Source: Smittia aterrima (lineage: Eukaryota; Arthropoda; Insecta; Diptera; Chironomidae). From it: a DNA stretch of 64,000 bases. Location of the stretch: the NCBI GenBank assembly GCA_033063855.1, contig CP093831.1, positions 24,614,001 to 24,678,000 on the forward strand. The letters run 5' to 3'. Shown here in pieces: positions 9,982 through 19,503 of this stretch (position 1 is its first letter; each line of letters starts with the position of its first letter). A program made the position numbers and the translations under genes. The notes below the pieces were generated by a model. That model ran no database searches, was not told where the DNA came from, and worked only from the letters and a program-made list of their open reading frames with translations.

Positions 9982-11319
9982 TCATGGAAACAAAACTTCT
10001 CTTTCCAAGATTTTGTTTTTGTTGTCTGTAATCAATTCGTAAACTTTGAAACATTTTGTTTCTTTTAAATTTGTAATCAGTGTCATTGTATTCTCGTCGA
10101 TTGTGCTGAGTGAAAGTCTTTTTACGTTTGGCATTACATCGAAAAAGAGTTTTAGTCTTTCAACAAAAACCGATCGAATAAATGTCAGATTGATGATTGA
10201 GGTAGAAATTTGAAGTAAGAAATCAAAATAGTATTCTGTCTGATATATCCATTTATCATAATCCTGAAGGCAAAGACTTTTGAGCTTTGGCATTTTCAAG
10301 ATCATTTTAAAAAGTTCTTTGTCGAATTCTCCTTCGATCGTTAGATCTTCGAGATGATCGTTTTGTGATTTGAGAAAGTTCAGAAAACTAATCCAGTCAT
10401 ATTCTTGGGTGAACATAGCAGGTGCGTAAATCAGAACGCCTTCTATAATTGTATATTTCCCCAAAAAAATTATCTTCAAACGTTTGAGCTTGAATTGAAA
10501 TCGTTCCCATGGAAGAAACAAATATCCATACAGGGATTTTGATCTGAGCATCAGACTTGTAAGTTTATCGAAGTTTCCGAGCATTTTTGTAAAAATATTG
10601 TTCGTATTGCGATCATCACCATATTCGAACTCATATTCTTCAATTGCAACAGAGTTTGACAATATTTCGCCATAAGTTATGCTCATCCAAGAATGGTTTT
10701 CAAAACTAAGTTTCAATTTTTTTAATTTTGGAAACTTTAAAGCTTCAAAAGATTCATCCTTTAAAAGTTCTATGTCGTAACAATCAGGAGAGCTTTTGTT
10801 ACAGATAGAAAGACTTTCAACTGATGATTCAATTGATGAGAGAAATTTCCATAAATCGAGTTTGGTTTTAAAAAAAACATCTTTGAGTGTAACTTCTTTC
10901 CATTCACGAGCCTTGTTGTAGAAGAAACCAAATTCCGAAGAGGAAATGTAGTCGCCGTACGATACTTCTCTAATATCTTCTTCAGGCTCGTCTTTTGAAA
11001 TAAAGCGTCGTCTGACTTCAATGCTCTGATAAAATCTTGAACCATTTTTTAACAAATCCTGGTCTTCCGGATACAACACACGATCCCCATCAAAAACAAC
11101 TTTTATCTTCTTCATGAAATCTTTCGATGATGCGATGAAGTTGTAACAGCTCGGGCTGACTTCTGAAATCTTTATCAAGTCTTCGCCGTTTAGATGTTGA
11201 GCGATCATCTCAGGAATGTCAAGAAATCGTGAGAAATATTTCATAGGATCCAAGTTATTTATCTCCGATAATTTAATTTTCTTTGCAGGCATCCATTGGC
11301 TTGTTGAGCTTTCTTCCAT
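9982..11319 (-). CDS. F-box/LRR-like protein, copy 2
   Basis: 445 residues from the ATG at 11317-11319. I chose this start because a splice acceptor (TTTTTAG) lies just before it on the minus strand and a donor (GTATAAC) lies near 11388, matching the 5'-UTR intron of the other copies. F-box segment: KYFSRFLDIPEMIAQHLNGE, then ISEVSPSCYNF, then FMKKIKVVF. Leucine-rich strands follow (LKKLKLSFENHSW, KLTSLMLRSKSL, LKSLCLQDYDKW). Role inferred as SCF substrate receptor. Closest in layout to copy 1, and likewise paired head-to-head with an FMO gene (copy 2). Confidence 0.8.
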   Translation of the reverse strand: MEESSTSQWMPAKKIKLSEINNLDPMKYFSRFLDIPEMIAQHLNGEDLIKISEVSPSCYNFIASSKDFMKKIKVVFDGDRVLYPEDQDLLKNGSRFYQSIEVRRRFISKDEPEEDIREVSYGDYISSSEFGFFYNKAREWKEVTLKDVFFKTKLDLWKFLSSIESSVESLSICNKSSPDCYDIELLKDESFEALKFPKLKKLKLSFENHSWMSITYGEILSNSVAIEEYEFEYGDDRNTNNIFTKMLGNFDKLTSLMLRSKSLYGYLFLPWERFQFKLKRLKIIFLGKYTIIEGVLIYAPAMFTQEYDWISFLNFLKSQNDHLEDLTIEGEFDKELFKMILKMPKLKSLCLQDYDKWIYQTEYYFDFLLQISTSIINLTFIRSVFVERLKLFFDVMPNVKRLSLSTIDENTMTLITNLKETKCFKVYELITDNKNKILEREVLFP

Positions 11320-11770
11320 TTCTAAAAACAAAAAATAATTGGTGTGAATACAAAAACCTTAATTTTAAAGCATGAGACTCTGTTATACCTTTTCGAATGA
11401 GTTGAACGATCACAAAGTTGCTATTCTTTCACTGAATTTTTAAACACTCTGATGTTCACTGCTTCAAGGAATTTTCAATATTAACTTTATTTTCAATTTT
11501 TTAACTTATTTATACCAACAAAATGCATAGAGAAAGGAAAAGATGCGAAAAGTGCAGACAAAATACAGAGAAAGAAATCAATTAAGTGTTTTCAATTTCA
11601 TCCTTTTTCGCAGGTCATAAAATGTTTGAGGGTTGAAACAAAATCCTCAATAAAATATTAATGAAAGATTGATCTCAAAAGGATGACAATCATTAAAGGT
11701 AAAAAAACTTAAACGTCATCAAGTTTTAACAAGATTTAAACTTTAAGAAAAATTGATAGCTCAAAATTAT
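11320..11770. promoter_or_regulatory. divergent spacer F-box 2 / FMO 2
   Basis: Contains the inferred 5'-UTR intron of F-box copy 2 (donor near 11388, acceptor just before the ATG) and AT-rich sequence. No coding potential seen. Confidence 0.45.
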
Positions 11771-11890
11771 AGACGAAAAGCCCTTTGTGTTTGCAGAGGT
11801 TATCTGCTTTGAAGTTTGGAATTTTTCAAATCTGATATCAGTCTGTGTTCAACAATCAACTCGAGAGGGCTGACGAAACTTTTTTTTAAA
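11771..11890 (+). promoter_or_regulatory. conserved FMO leader, copy 2
   Basis: Same block as at 8311, from AAAAGCCCTTTGTG to the ATG. The upstream open reading frame runs into it, but the in-frame ATG at 11816 lies inside this conserved non-coding leader and is absent as a start in the paralogs. The ATG at 11891 is therefore preferred. Confidence 0.55.
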
Positions 11891-13156
11891 ATGAGAATTG
11901 GCGTAATCGGAGCTGGTCCAATCGGATTGAGTGCAATCAAACATTCGTTGTCATTCGGCTGTGAAGTGATTGCATTTGAACAAAGTGACAAGATCGGAGG
12001 AACTTGGGTTTTGACTGATGGAAGTGAGACAGATAAGAACGGTCTTCCGGTTCATTCGAGTATGTACGAAGGTCTCACAACAAATATCCCAAAAGAGATC
12101 ATGAGCTATCCAGATTTTCCTTACAAGACTTCAGAGCGATCTTTCATTTCGTCAGAAGAAGTCTTAGAATATTTAAAATCTTATGCAAAAGAATTTGATC
12201 TTGAGAAACATGTCAAGTTCGAGCATCAAGTTGTGAGAGTTCGTCCGCTATTAGATGATTCTTGGGAATTTATTGTTCATGATCTCGCTGCTGACAAATA
12301 CGAAACTTTCACTTTCGATGCAGTTTTGGTTTGCATTGGATTTTCTGTTCCGATTATTCCGAAATATCCTGGACAAGACATTTTTAAAGGAAAGCAAAGT
12401 CATGCTCACTTGTATCGAAATGCAAAGAAATTCACTGGTGATCGAGTTCTTGTGATCGGGGCTGGACCAAGTGGAAACGATTTTACTTGTGAGATTGGAA
12501 AAGTGGCTGAGAAAATATTTTGGTCTCATCACATGGAGAAATCTTATGGAGTGAAGGTCAAGATGGAGCTCCCGAAGTGTCTTGTTGAGAAGCCAGACGT
12601 GTTGCGATTTACTGAGAACGGAGCTGAATTTGTTGATGGAAGTTTCGAGGAATTCTCTTCGATTTTGTATTGCACTGGTTACGATTTCAGTTATCCATTT
12701 CTCTCAGTCGATTGCGGCTTATCTTGTCACGAGAAATACATTCAACCACTTTACAAACATTGCATCAACATCAATCGACCGACACTTGCGATTCTCGGAG
12801 TTCCATTCTTCGCAATTGGTGGGCCAATGTTTGATCTTCAAGTGAGATTCTGTTTAACTTTCTTTTGTGGAAGAAAGCAATTGCCATCGCGAGGAGAAAT
12901 GCTCAAGGAGACAAACGAGGAAATGGAAGAAAGATGGAAAACCATGAACAAGACGAAATCTCATTTTCTTGGACCAGAAAAACATTCAAAATATTATGAA
13001 GATCTCGCAAAAACAGCTGAGATCGAGCCATTGAAACCTGTAATCGCAAAGATTTTCGACAAAACACTTGCAAACATTTTTGCAGATCGTGAAACATTTC
13101 GAAATTACAATTTCAAGATCATTGACGACGAGAATTTTGATATGACGAATTGCTAA
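11891..13156 (+). CDS. flavin-containing monooxygenase, copy 2
   Basis: 421 residues from the ATG at 11891, which starts MRIGVIGAGPIG as in all copies. Single exon. The FAD site, FMO signature (FKGKQSHAHLY) and NADPH site GAGPSG are intact, as is CTGYDFSYPF. It shares GNDFTCEIGK after the NADPH site with copy 1, so copies 1 and 2 are the closest pair. Inferred NADPH- and O2-dependent oxygenase of xenobiotics; substrate unknown. Confidence 0.9.
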   Translation: MRIGVIGAGPIGLSAIKHSLSFGCEVIAFEQSDKIGGTWVLTDGSETDKNGLPVHSSMYEGLTTNIPKEIMSYPDFPYKTSERSFISSEEVLEYLKSYAKEFDLEKHVKFEHQVVRVRPLLDDSWEFIVHDLAADKYETFTFDAVLVCIGFSVPIIPKYPGQDIFKGKQSHAHLYRNAKKFTGDRVLVIGAGPSGNDFTCEIGKVAEKIFWSHHMEKSYGVKVKMELPKCLVEKPDVLRFTENGAEFVDGSFEEFSSILYCTGYDFSYPFLSVDCGLSCHEKYIQPLYKHCININRPTLAILGVPFFAIGGPMFDLQVRFCLTFFCGRKQLPSRGEMLKETNEEMEERWKTMNKTKSHFLGPEKHSKYYEDLAKTAEIEPLKPVIAKIFDKTLANIFADRETFRNYNFKIIDDENFDMTNC

Positions 13157-13389
13157 ACATTTACCTTTATAACGTTATTACAATCTTCATGTGTCTGCTG
13201 ATAACAGAAGTGTAGATAACAGAGTGTAGACACAATGCCTTTTTTTAAAAAAAAGTTTGTAAATAGAAAAGATACATCAATATCGAATTTCAAGAAACAC
13301 AGCTAGAAAAGATTCAACTAATTAACAATTCATTAAAAAAAATCATTAACTTTTATTTATTTGAGCTTTTTTAACAATATTTTTATTGT

Positions 13390-14769
13390 TCAGCACTCAC
13401 AAATTGTCATATCACAGCAAAATGGAAAACTTGATATCTTGTCGCATATTTGCGTCAGTGCCTCTCGGTCGATTCCTATCGGATCGTGAACTTTCAATTC
13501 TTCAAACTTTTTATTCATTGTTAACAAAGTTTGAACTAATTCTTGATCAATTGAGACGATGCTGAGTTTTCGTACTTTTGGCATTATGTTCAATAAAATT
13601 TCGATGTTTTCTGGGCAAAATTCACCTTTCAATGTAAGATCAGTAATCGTTGAAGATTTTTCAAAAGGAATTTCGTATGGACTGAGTTTATCCACGAAAT
13701 TATCTGCAACACGCTCTAGGCTTAAACTCTTTAGCTTTGGCATTGTCATTATCAAGTCGGAGACTTCTTGGCATTTTCCTTCGATCGTCAGTTCTTCTAA
13801 AAATTCGCTTTGTGATTTAAAGAAGTTACGAAAGCTGATGAGTGCAAATGAATAGCCACTGTTCTTCACATAATTTGTCGTTAAACTTTTGAGCTTGAAT
13901 TGAAATCGTTTCCAGGAGTCATCGTAGAAAATTCCGAATCTCATAGATCTAAGCTTTAGACTTGTTAGTTTCGTGTTGCTTTCGAGTATTTTTGTTGCAG
14001 GATTATTATAACTGAGTTCAATCCAACCTTCAAGCCTAAGTTGCTCGATTGCAATTGAATTTCCCAAAAAACTGTAGTACGCGATGGCCAAGATATCTCT
14101 GCCGCCAAGACGAAAATTCAATTGTTTTAGCTTAGGAAATTTTAAAGCTTTGAAAGATTCAAACTTTGATTCCGCATCATTAAAGAAAAAGTGAACTATT
14201 CTTTTTTCAGTTACAGAAAGGCTTTCAACTGTTGATTCGATTGATGAAAGTAATTTCCATAAAAAGAATTTTTCCCTAAAGTAGACATCTTTGAGTGAAA
14301 CTTCTTTCCAGTCGCGAGCCTTTTTACAGAAGAAATCAAGCTCTGAAGTGGAAATGTAGTCGCTGCTCATCAACCATGTATCCTCTTTAACATTTTCTGC
14401 TTGTTCGTGTTCCGAACCAAAGCGTCGTCTGACTTCAATGCTCTGATATTGTCTTGAACTTTTCTTCAGCAAATCATGATCTTCCGGATGCAACACTCGT
14501 TTCTCATTAAAAACAATTTTTATCTTCTTCATGAAAACTTTCGAAGATGCGACGAAGTTGTAATAAGTTGGACTGACTTCTGATATTCTGATCAAATCGT
14601 TGCCTTTTAAATGCTGAGCGATCATCTCCGGAATGTCAAGAAAACGTGAGAAATATAACAACGGATCCAAGTTATTCGTAGTCATCTCTGATATTTTTGC
14701 TGCCTTGGTCTCGACGATCGAATCCACAGCGGAAATCTTTCGTTTCAATGATACTTTCTTAGTTGACAT
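13390..14769 (-). CDS. F-box/LRR-like protein, copy 3
   Basis: 459 residues, the longest copy. N terminus MSTKKVSLKRKISAVDSIVE (basic, possibly nuclear), shared with the genes at 24756 and 32098. F-box segment YFSRFLDIPEMIAQHLKGND, then ISEVSPTYYNF and FMKKIKIVFNEKRVLHPED. LRR-type strands follow to LRKL/VRKLSIV near the end. The C terminus runs past the usual KFEEL into a cysteine-bearing tail (CCDMTICEC). A minus-strand donor (AAG/GTAAGACTTG near 14872) indicates a 5'-UTR intron. Inferred SCF adaptor. Confidence 0.8.
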   Translation of the reverse strand: MSTKKVSLKRKISAVDSIVETKAAKISEMTTNNLDPLLYFSRFLDIPEMIAQHLKGNDLIRISEVSPTYYNFVASSKVFMKKIKIVFNEKRVLHPEDHDLLKKSSRQYQSIEVRRRFGSEHEQAENVKEDTWLMSSDYISTSELDFFCKKARDWKEVSLKDVYFREKFFLWKLLSSIESTVESLSVTEKRIVHFFFNDAESKFESFKALKFPKLKQLNFRLGGRDILAIAYYSFLGNSIAIEQLRLEGWIELSYNNPATKILESNTKLTSLKLRSMRFGIFYDDSWKRFQFKLKSLTTNYVKNSGYSFALISFRNFFKSQSEFLEELTIEGKCQEVSDLIMTMPKLKSLSLERVADNFVDKLSPYEIPFEKSSTITDLTLKGEFCPENIEILLNIMPKVRKLSIVSIDQELVQTLLTMNKKFEELKVHDPIGIDREALTQICDKISSFPFCCDMTICEC

Positions 14770-15220
14770 CGTTGCTAAGCTTTCCTCTGTTTTAATCTTT
14801 ATCTAAAACTGAAATAGAGTTGGAAATAATATAAAAGTTCAAACAGCTTCATGCGACAACCAAGTCTTACCTTCTTAAATATTAAAAGGAAAATAAGTCA
14901 ATGTTTATGTTTTTGAATTCTTGTTAGAAGACAAGTCCGCTTGAAAAATACAAAATTTGAATTTAAACAACAGCGACTAAAGAAGCGGCTGATTCAAATT
15001 ACAACAAACAGACAAAAATGAATTAAGTTAATTCATTTTCAGTTTAAAAATTAGATAGAAACACCTCATGTTTGTTCATTTATTTACCAAAATTTTCATT
15101 TTATTGTTTGTAATGAGACAATAAAAAGTTGTAGTAAAAATTTTCTTTTTTCTGAATTTTTATTAGAAGGCGAATCCAATTGCAAATTACAAAACTTCTA
15201 ATCTCAAGAACAATTGTTAT
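14770..15220. promoter_or_regulatory. 5' region of F-box copy 3
   Basis: Non-coding. It contains the inferred 5'-UTR intron and a stretch (about 14880-15130) that is clearly homologous to 26100-26340 and 33420-33660 upstream of the F-box genes at 24756 and 32098. This indicates a conserved promoter region of this subfamily. Confidence 0.5.
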
Positions 15221-15506
15221 TAGATTAGATTAGATTTACGCTCGTGGGTGTCCACAGACACAATCCCATTCCACTCATTCATAAAAAATCATCATGAGTT
15301 TCCTGGTCCGGCTGGCGAGACATACATCGCAACGGTGGGTCATTACAGGCGAAAGACGTCAGCTTAGCATCCCGCTCGCCAAGGTCACTCAGATGCTACC
15401 CTAAGGGCATGCACCACAGTTATGAATAACGGCCCCACAGCGTGCTAAGGGTAGACAAAATCAGGGGAGGACCCGATGTTCTTTGGCCCCAGGCCCATCC
15501 ACACTG
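15221..15506 (-). mobile_element. LINE/SINE-type retroelement copy with (TAATC)n tail
   Basis: On the minus strand this begins CAGTGTGGATGGGCC and ends in repeated CTAAT units (plus-strand TTAGATTAGATTAGATT at 15220-15236). The distal 240 bp is nearly identical to 21716-21948. A short-unit 3' tail is characteristic of non-LTR retrotransposons and SINEs mobilised by them. The family is not recognised. No clear target-site duplication was found. The 5' start CAGTGTGG is shared with the element at 29159. Confidence 0.65.
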
Positions 15507-15754
15507 CTTTAAATAGTTTTAAGTTTTTATTTCAGCACAAAGAAATTATTTTACAAATCATAAAAAAGAATTTTCCAAATTAATTTCTTCAGAAAATTTA
15601 GAAACATCATGAGCCGCTTCATGCAAATTTTGCGTTTGATGATCGCACTTTGTGTATTTATGCTTTGAAATATTTAAGAACAAACTTTTTCTCAGTGGAC
15701 ACATGAATTATCATTTGAGGATTTCATGTCGAATGTGTTGAAATTGAGTCATTC

Positions 15755-16037
15755 ATAGATAACAATATAACTAGATTGGCCAAGCTCAAAAATTTTGTTA
15801 GGCGAAGGTTTTTTTGTTGTTGTTTTTTCAGTTGTTTGAGGGGAGATTTCCCTCAAACATTTTGGATGAGGGGAAATTTCCCTGGTTTGTATTGTTTGAG
15901 GGGCGATTACCCTCAAACGAAATTTGTTCGGATTTTTCTTCTTGTTGTTGTTGGACCCGTAGGTAAGTAAATTTCTTATGAGGGTCGATTGCCCTCAAAC
16001 ATTTTCATTGAGGGGCGATAGCCCTGGGTTGAAAGCT
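15755..16037 (+). repeat. left terminal inverted repeat with palindromic motifs
   Basis: Inverted copy of 19221-19494. It contains five quasi-palindromes of the type TTTGAGGGG-N5-CCCTCAAA, at about 15835-15857, 15867-15884, 15895-15917, 15977-15999 and 16007-16026. Probably transposase or host-factor binding sites. Confidence 0.85.
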
Positions 16038-16256
16038 TTCTGATTGTTATTTTCCCCAACCGAATGAGATTTTCTTCCGAGAAATATATTTTTAATACAA
16101 GTTCTAGTACTTTATTTTTGCGGGTTGTGCTTTAAATCTTCTTTGTGGTCGGTTAACTTGCCGTGTGATTTGAAGTTTCTTCAAAGGTATGTTGGATACT
16201 ATTGAAAATTAAGAAACATTTAAAGTTGTCATTGTTGTTGTTTTTTAGTTGTCACA

Positions 16257-17372
16257 ATGGTTTTCAAATGCTCCTTGTCTTCGTGCCGCAATACTTCTGT
16301 TTTTGGTGGTGTTTCTATCCATAGGGTTGCTGATCCTTCAACACTCCAAATGATTTTGTCTGCGTTCTTTCCTCCTGGCTACGAACCCAAGCCTTCTTTC
16401 AGGATTTGCTCAGCTCACTTTACGGAATCTTCCTTCGTTTATAGTAAGTTATTATGTTCCCACCTTCTTTCGTCCTTCTTTACATTTCGTGGGTTTTATA
16501 TTCTAGGCTCTAGTAACGGCTGTACTAACAGATTGCTTGTTGATCATCCTGTCCTTGTTCCTTTGTCGTCTAACACACAAAACTATATCGATCAAGCTAC
16601 CGATGTAGAAACAGAACGGCATCTTCAAGAGCAACTTGATAAATTGTCGTGGATTCATCTTTTGTCTGACGCGAAGGAGAAGCTGGGATATCTCCTTGAT
16701 GACTACAATTTCGCTGTTTATGGTGACGTGGCTGAGTTCTTTCGGACACAGTTTTCTCCATCAGGCGGTACGCAAGTGGTTAGGAACGTTTTAATTAGAC
16801 GGCGCGATCTACAAGTGTCACTCAAGGTTAGAGGCCTGAAAGTCGGTGTTCCGGTGAAGCTTGTGCTGTGGTCTCAACTTCGTTCTTTTCTCAGAGGCGA
16901 GTATGACGATCTCCCTCTTTCTCCAGTCTACGCAATTCAAGAGAGCATACGTTTACTGGAATCTGTCGACTGGAGCTCAACGGATGAAAATACAACAGAG
17001 GAAGTTGCTGAAGAGACTGCAATTGAATCGCTGTCGTCAGGTTTAGAGTTGCGTATGAAGCTGTTGACTGATCAGCTACGGAATTTTCTTCATGTCGGTG
17101 GTGGTCTGATATACTCAAAGGAAACAATGCTGGTATCATTCATTTTCCAATCATTGTCCACGTCTTGCTATAAGTCTCTTCTTTAACATTTTTCCTTACC
17201 GTCATTACGAACCCTCCGCCGTTTGTCTCAGGAGTTTGATTCCACTGACAACCGGAAATTCTTGGCTTCCTTAATAAACGGTTTGCCAGCTGATAAACGG
17301 TTTTTCTCTCTAATCATTGACGAGATGAAATTGAAAGAAGAAGTTAAGTGCAGGCCGCAAATTATACATTAA
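16257..17372 (+). pseudogene. THAP-domain P-type transposase, broken
   Basis: Starts with a THAP-like zinc finger: C5-x4-C10, then CSAH (C-x2-H) about 40 residues on, in RICSAHFTESSF. The THAP module is the DNA-binding domain of P-element transposases. An intron at 16444-16505 (GTAAGT to TTCTAG) restores a continuous frame. A later segment, SLPSLRTLRRL then FFSLIIDEMKLKEEVK, resembles the start of the P/THAP9 catalytic region. A TAA at 17184-17186 interrupts this frame, and the frame ends for good at 17372, before most of the catalytic domain. No downstream remainder was recognised. The element therefore probably cannot mobilise itself. An unrecognised intron removing the stop is possible but would not supply the missing C terminus. 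Confidence 0.7.
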
Positions 17373-17765
17373 CTACCGCCAGTAGGCCAACGAATTATTA
17401 AAATATTTATCCTTTTCTGATCACGCTTTGTTGACAAAAACATATTTTGAAATAAACTCTCAATGAATTCTGTATGTTTTTTATTTAGAAAAAAGTTAAC
17501 AAATAAAGCTCTGAAGTATGAGCAGACTTATTCATAAACCTGTAATGGAAGAAGCCTGGGTCTTAAGAAAAATATTTCTTTGCTTCGTTCACCTCTACGA
17601 GTGTTTGGAAATTCAAACCTTTGAGAACCATTGCGGCTTTGCTGGAAGAAATGAGAGCAACACCAAAGAACAAAATGATTTCTTGGCAGAGACCTGAACC
17701 CGAAAAATAAAAAGAGCAATTAAATTTGGACTAGAAAATATTTATTTCAAAAGAGATCTCAGAAT
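17373..17765. other. interval between convergent genes of the P-like element
   Basis: AT-rich 3' flanks of the transposase relic and the antisense gene. Short frames on both strands (a 58-codon plus-strand frame from about 17518; 17528-17719 on minus) show no known motif. They could be decayed transposase exons. Confidence 0.35.
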
Positions 17766-19134
17766 TTAAATAAAGTCCCCGCTCGAAGCGAGTTCTTCAA
17801 CGCTGACGACTTGAAGACCTTCCATCATGCCTTTTAATTCACCGACGGTGCGAGCATTTGACGTCGAGGCAGCAGTCGATTCCTTTGCTGCTTTCATGGA
17901 AACCTTGCAGAGGCGGTCAGATTTCTATAAAAGAAGAAAGAGAATTGGTAGATTCTTCAAATCATCGACTACAGGAAAACTTACCTTAAGGCACTTCTTA
18001 GCTGCCTGTAAAGTCGAAGTAGATTCTTTAACGAGAGCCTCAAGCCGCTTCACCGGCTTTTTCAAACATTTCTTAAGAGGCTTGACGCGAGATCCTTGGC
18101 CAATGCCTGGAAATTCTGGAGTGCGAGGAAGCATCGAAGAGCGAATACACTTAGCCTGATGCAAGCAACGAGACTTCAAGTCTTTGAAGCAAGTCTATAA
18201 AAAACATTATTTAAAAAGCAGAACCAGATAAAAGAGAAACTTTAAATACCTCGTAACGATCCGTCATGACAGCAATATCTTCTGCGTGGAGATGCAATGG
18301 CGAGACACATTGAGATGAGCCACACAAATGTGTTACGCGCATCTTGCTAGTGATAGCGACGCGAAGATTAACAGGACGAGTCAATAAGAAAACCACCTGA
18401 AAAAGAACAGAGTAAACTAGCTCTGGCATTGATTAATTAAGAATCTTACTTCGTCCAGAGCAATTCGATCATTGTCACGTCCAGTCAGGCCCACGCGCTC
18501 ACAGGGCTGTCCAATATTCTTCGGAGCCTTGGGAGTGACAAGATGGTCACCTTCCCAGTAAAGGAATGAATCAGCATTGAGCTTCTCGAGCTGGCGAGCT
18601 AAGACCTTCAAGCAGAAGTCCAAGCCGAGCGAAAAAGCTTTACAACCTAAAGCAAATCAAATGATTATTCATTGAGCCCATCAAATATTTTAAAACTTAC
18701 CCTCAGAAGGAAAATTGACATTCAAGGCTGCCAAAAATCCTTCCTTGTTGAGAGAAGCGACCATTTTCTCATTCTCGATGAAAGACTGATAAGCGACCTC
18801 ACCGAAAAGCTTTTTCGGATTTGGACGCAACATGTAGCGTTGATCTAAAACAAAAAACCATTTAGGATTAGAAAACCACAAAAACTAAACACTTACCTGA
18901 CTCAGCAAGTTCATCAGAGATCACAGGAACAACTTGAGGAACCAAAGAACGATCATCAGTCACAACTTCTTCTTCACGACCATCGTCACTAAAATACCCA
19001 AGTTCCATTGCTGACCCAGAACCGCCAACACTCACTCCAGATTCAATCACTTCTTCCACAACCACCTGTTCAACAACTTCCATCATTATCACTTGGTTTT
19101 CTTTTCTTTTATAATTTTTGAGCAAACCAGACAT
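17766..19134 (-). CDS. six-exon protein with HNH-like zinc loop, inside P-like element
   Basis: Minus-strand exons 19134-18897, 18844-18701, 18646-18450, 18396-18250, 18194-17985 and 17924-17766 all have GT-AG introns of about 50-60 nt and compatible phases. They encode an uninterrupted 364-residue protein. The N terminus is acidic and V/E-rich. The middle holds FLYWEGDHLV, RDNDRIALDEVVFLL and then THLCGSSQCVSPLHL, whose C-x4-C-x2-P-x-H-L spacing matches the zinc loop of HNH/His-Me homing endonucleases. The C-terminal third is K/S/C-rich, with basic runs such as KPLKKCLKKPVKRL. A catalytic nuclease is not proven: I cannot assign a full His-Me catalytic set. An upstream in-frame ATG at 19195-19197 is an alternative start. 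It is convergent with the transposase relic, and no function is known to me. Confidence 0.72.
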
Positions 19135-19220
19135 TTTCTTTTTGTTTACAATTTGTAACGTGAAAACTCCCTCAAGGGCCAAAGAATTATAAAACATTTA
19201 AAATTTCGGTTAAGAAAAAT

Positions 19221-19494
19221 AGCTTTAAACCCAGGGCTATCGCCCCTCAATGAAAATGTTTGAGGGCAATCGACCCTCATAAGAAATTTACTTACCTCCG
19301 GGTCCAACAACAACAACAAGAAAAATCCGAACAAATTTCGTTTGAGGGTAATCGCCCCTCAAACAATACAAACCAGGGAAATTGCCCCTCATTCAAAATG
19401 TTTGAGGGAAAGCTCCCCTCAAACGACTGAAAAAGCAACAACAAAAAAACCTTCGCCTAACACGCTTGGCCAATCTAGTTATATTGTTATCTAT
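19221..19494 (-). repeat. right terminal inverted repeat
   Basis: Inverted copy of 15755-16037 with the same order of CCCTCAAA/TTTGAGGG motifs. Small differences (for example GAAAGCTCCCC in place of GAGATTTCCCT at the outermost motif) show some divergence after insertion. Confidence 0.85.
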
Positions 19495-19503
19495 GAGTCA
19501 TTC

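Larger units (their letters stand above)
15755..19494. mobile_element. P-element-like DNA transposon, complete ends
   Basis: A 3.74-kb element bounded by long inverted repeats, each about 275-283 bp. The termini read ATAGATAACAATATAACTAG inward. GAGTCATTC flanks both sides (15746-15754 and 19495-19503); because the terminal base is ambiguous, this equals an 8- or 9-bp target duplication. P elements make 8 bp. It carries a THAP-type transposase relic (+) and an intact antisense gene (-). The paralogous segment at 29324 keeps an uninterrupted single copy (GAGTCGTTC), which confirms the ends. Confidence 0.85.

Noticed and set aside
11816..11890. N-terminal extension of FMO copy 2
   Set aside because: The extra 25 residues fall in the conserved non-coding leader, and all paralogs start at MRIGVIG.
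17528..17719. third gene in the P-like element
   Set aside because: Only 63 codons with no motif or clear splice partner; could be decayed transposase DNA.
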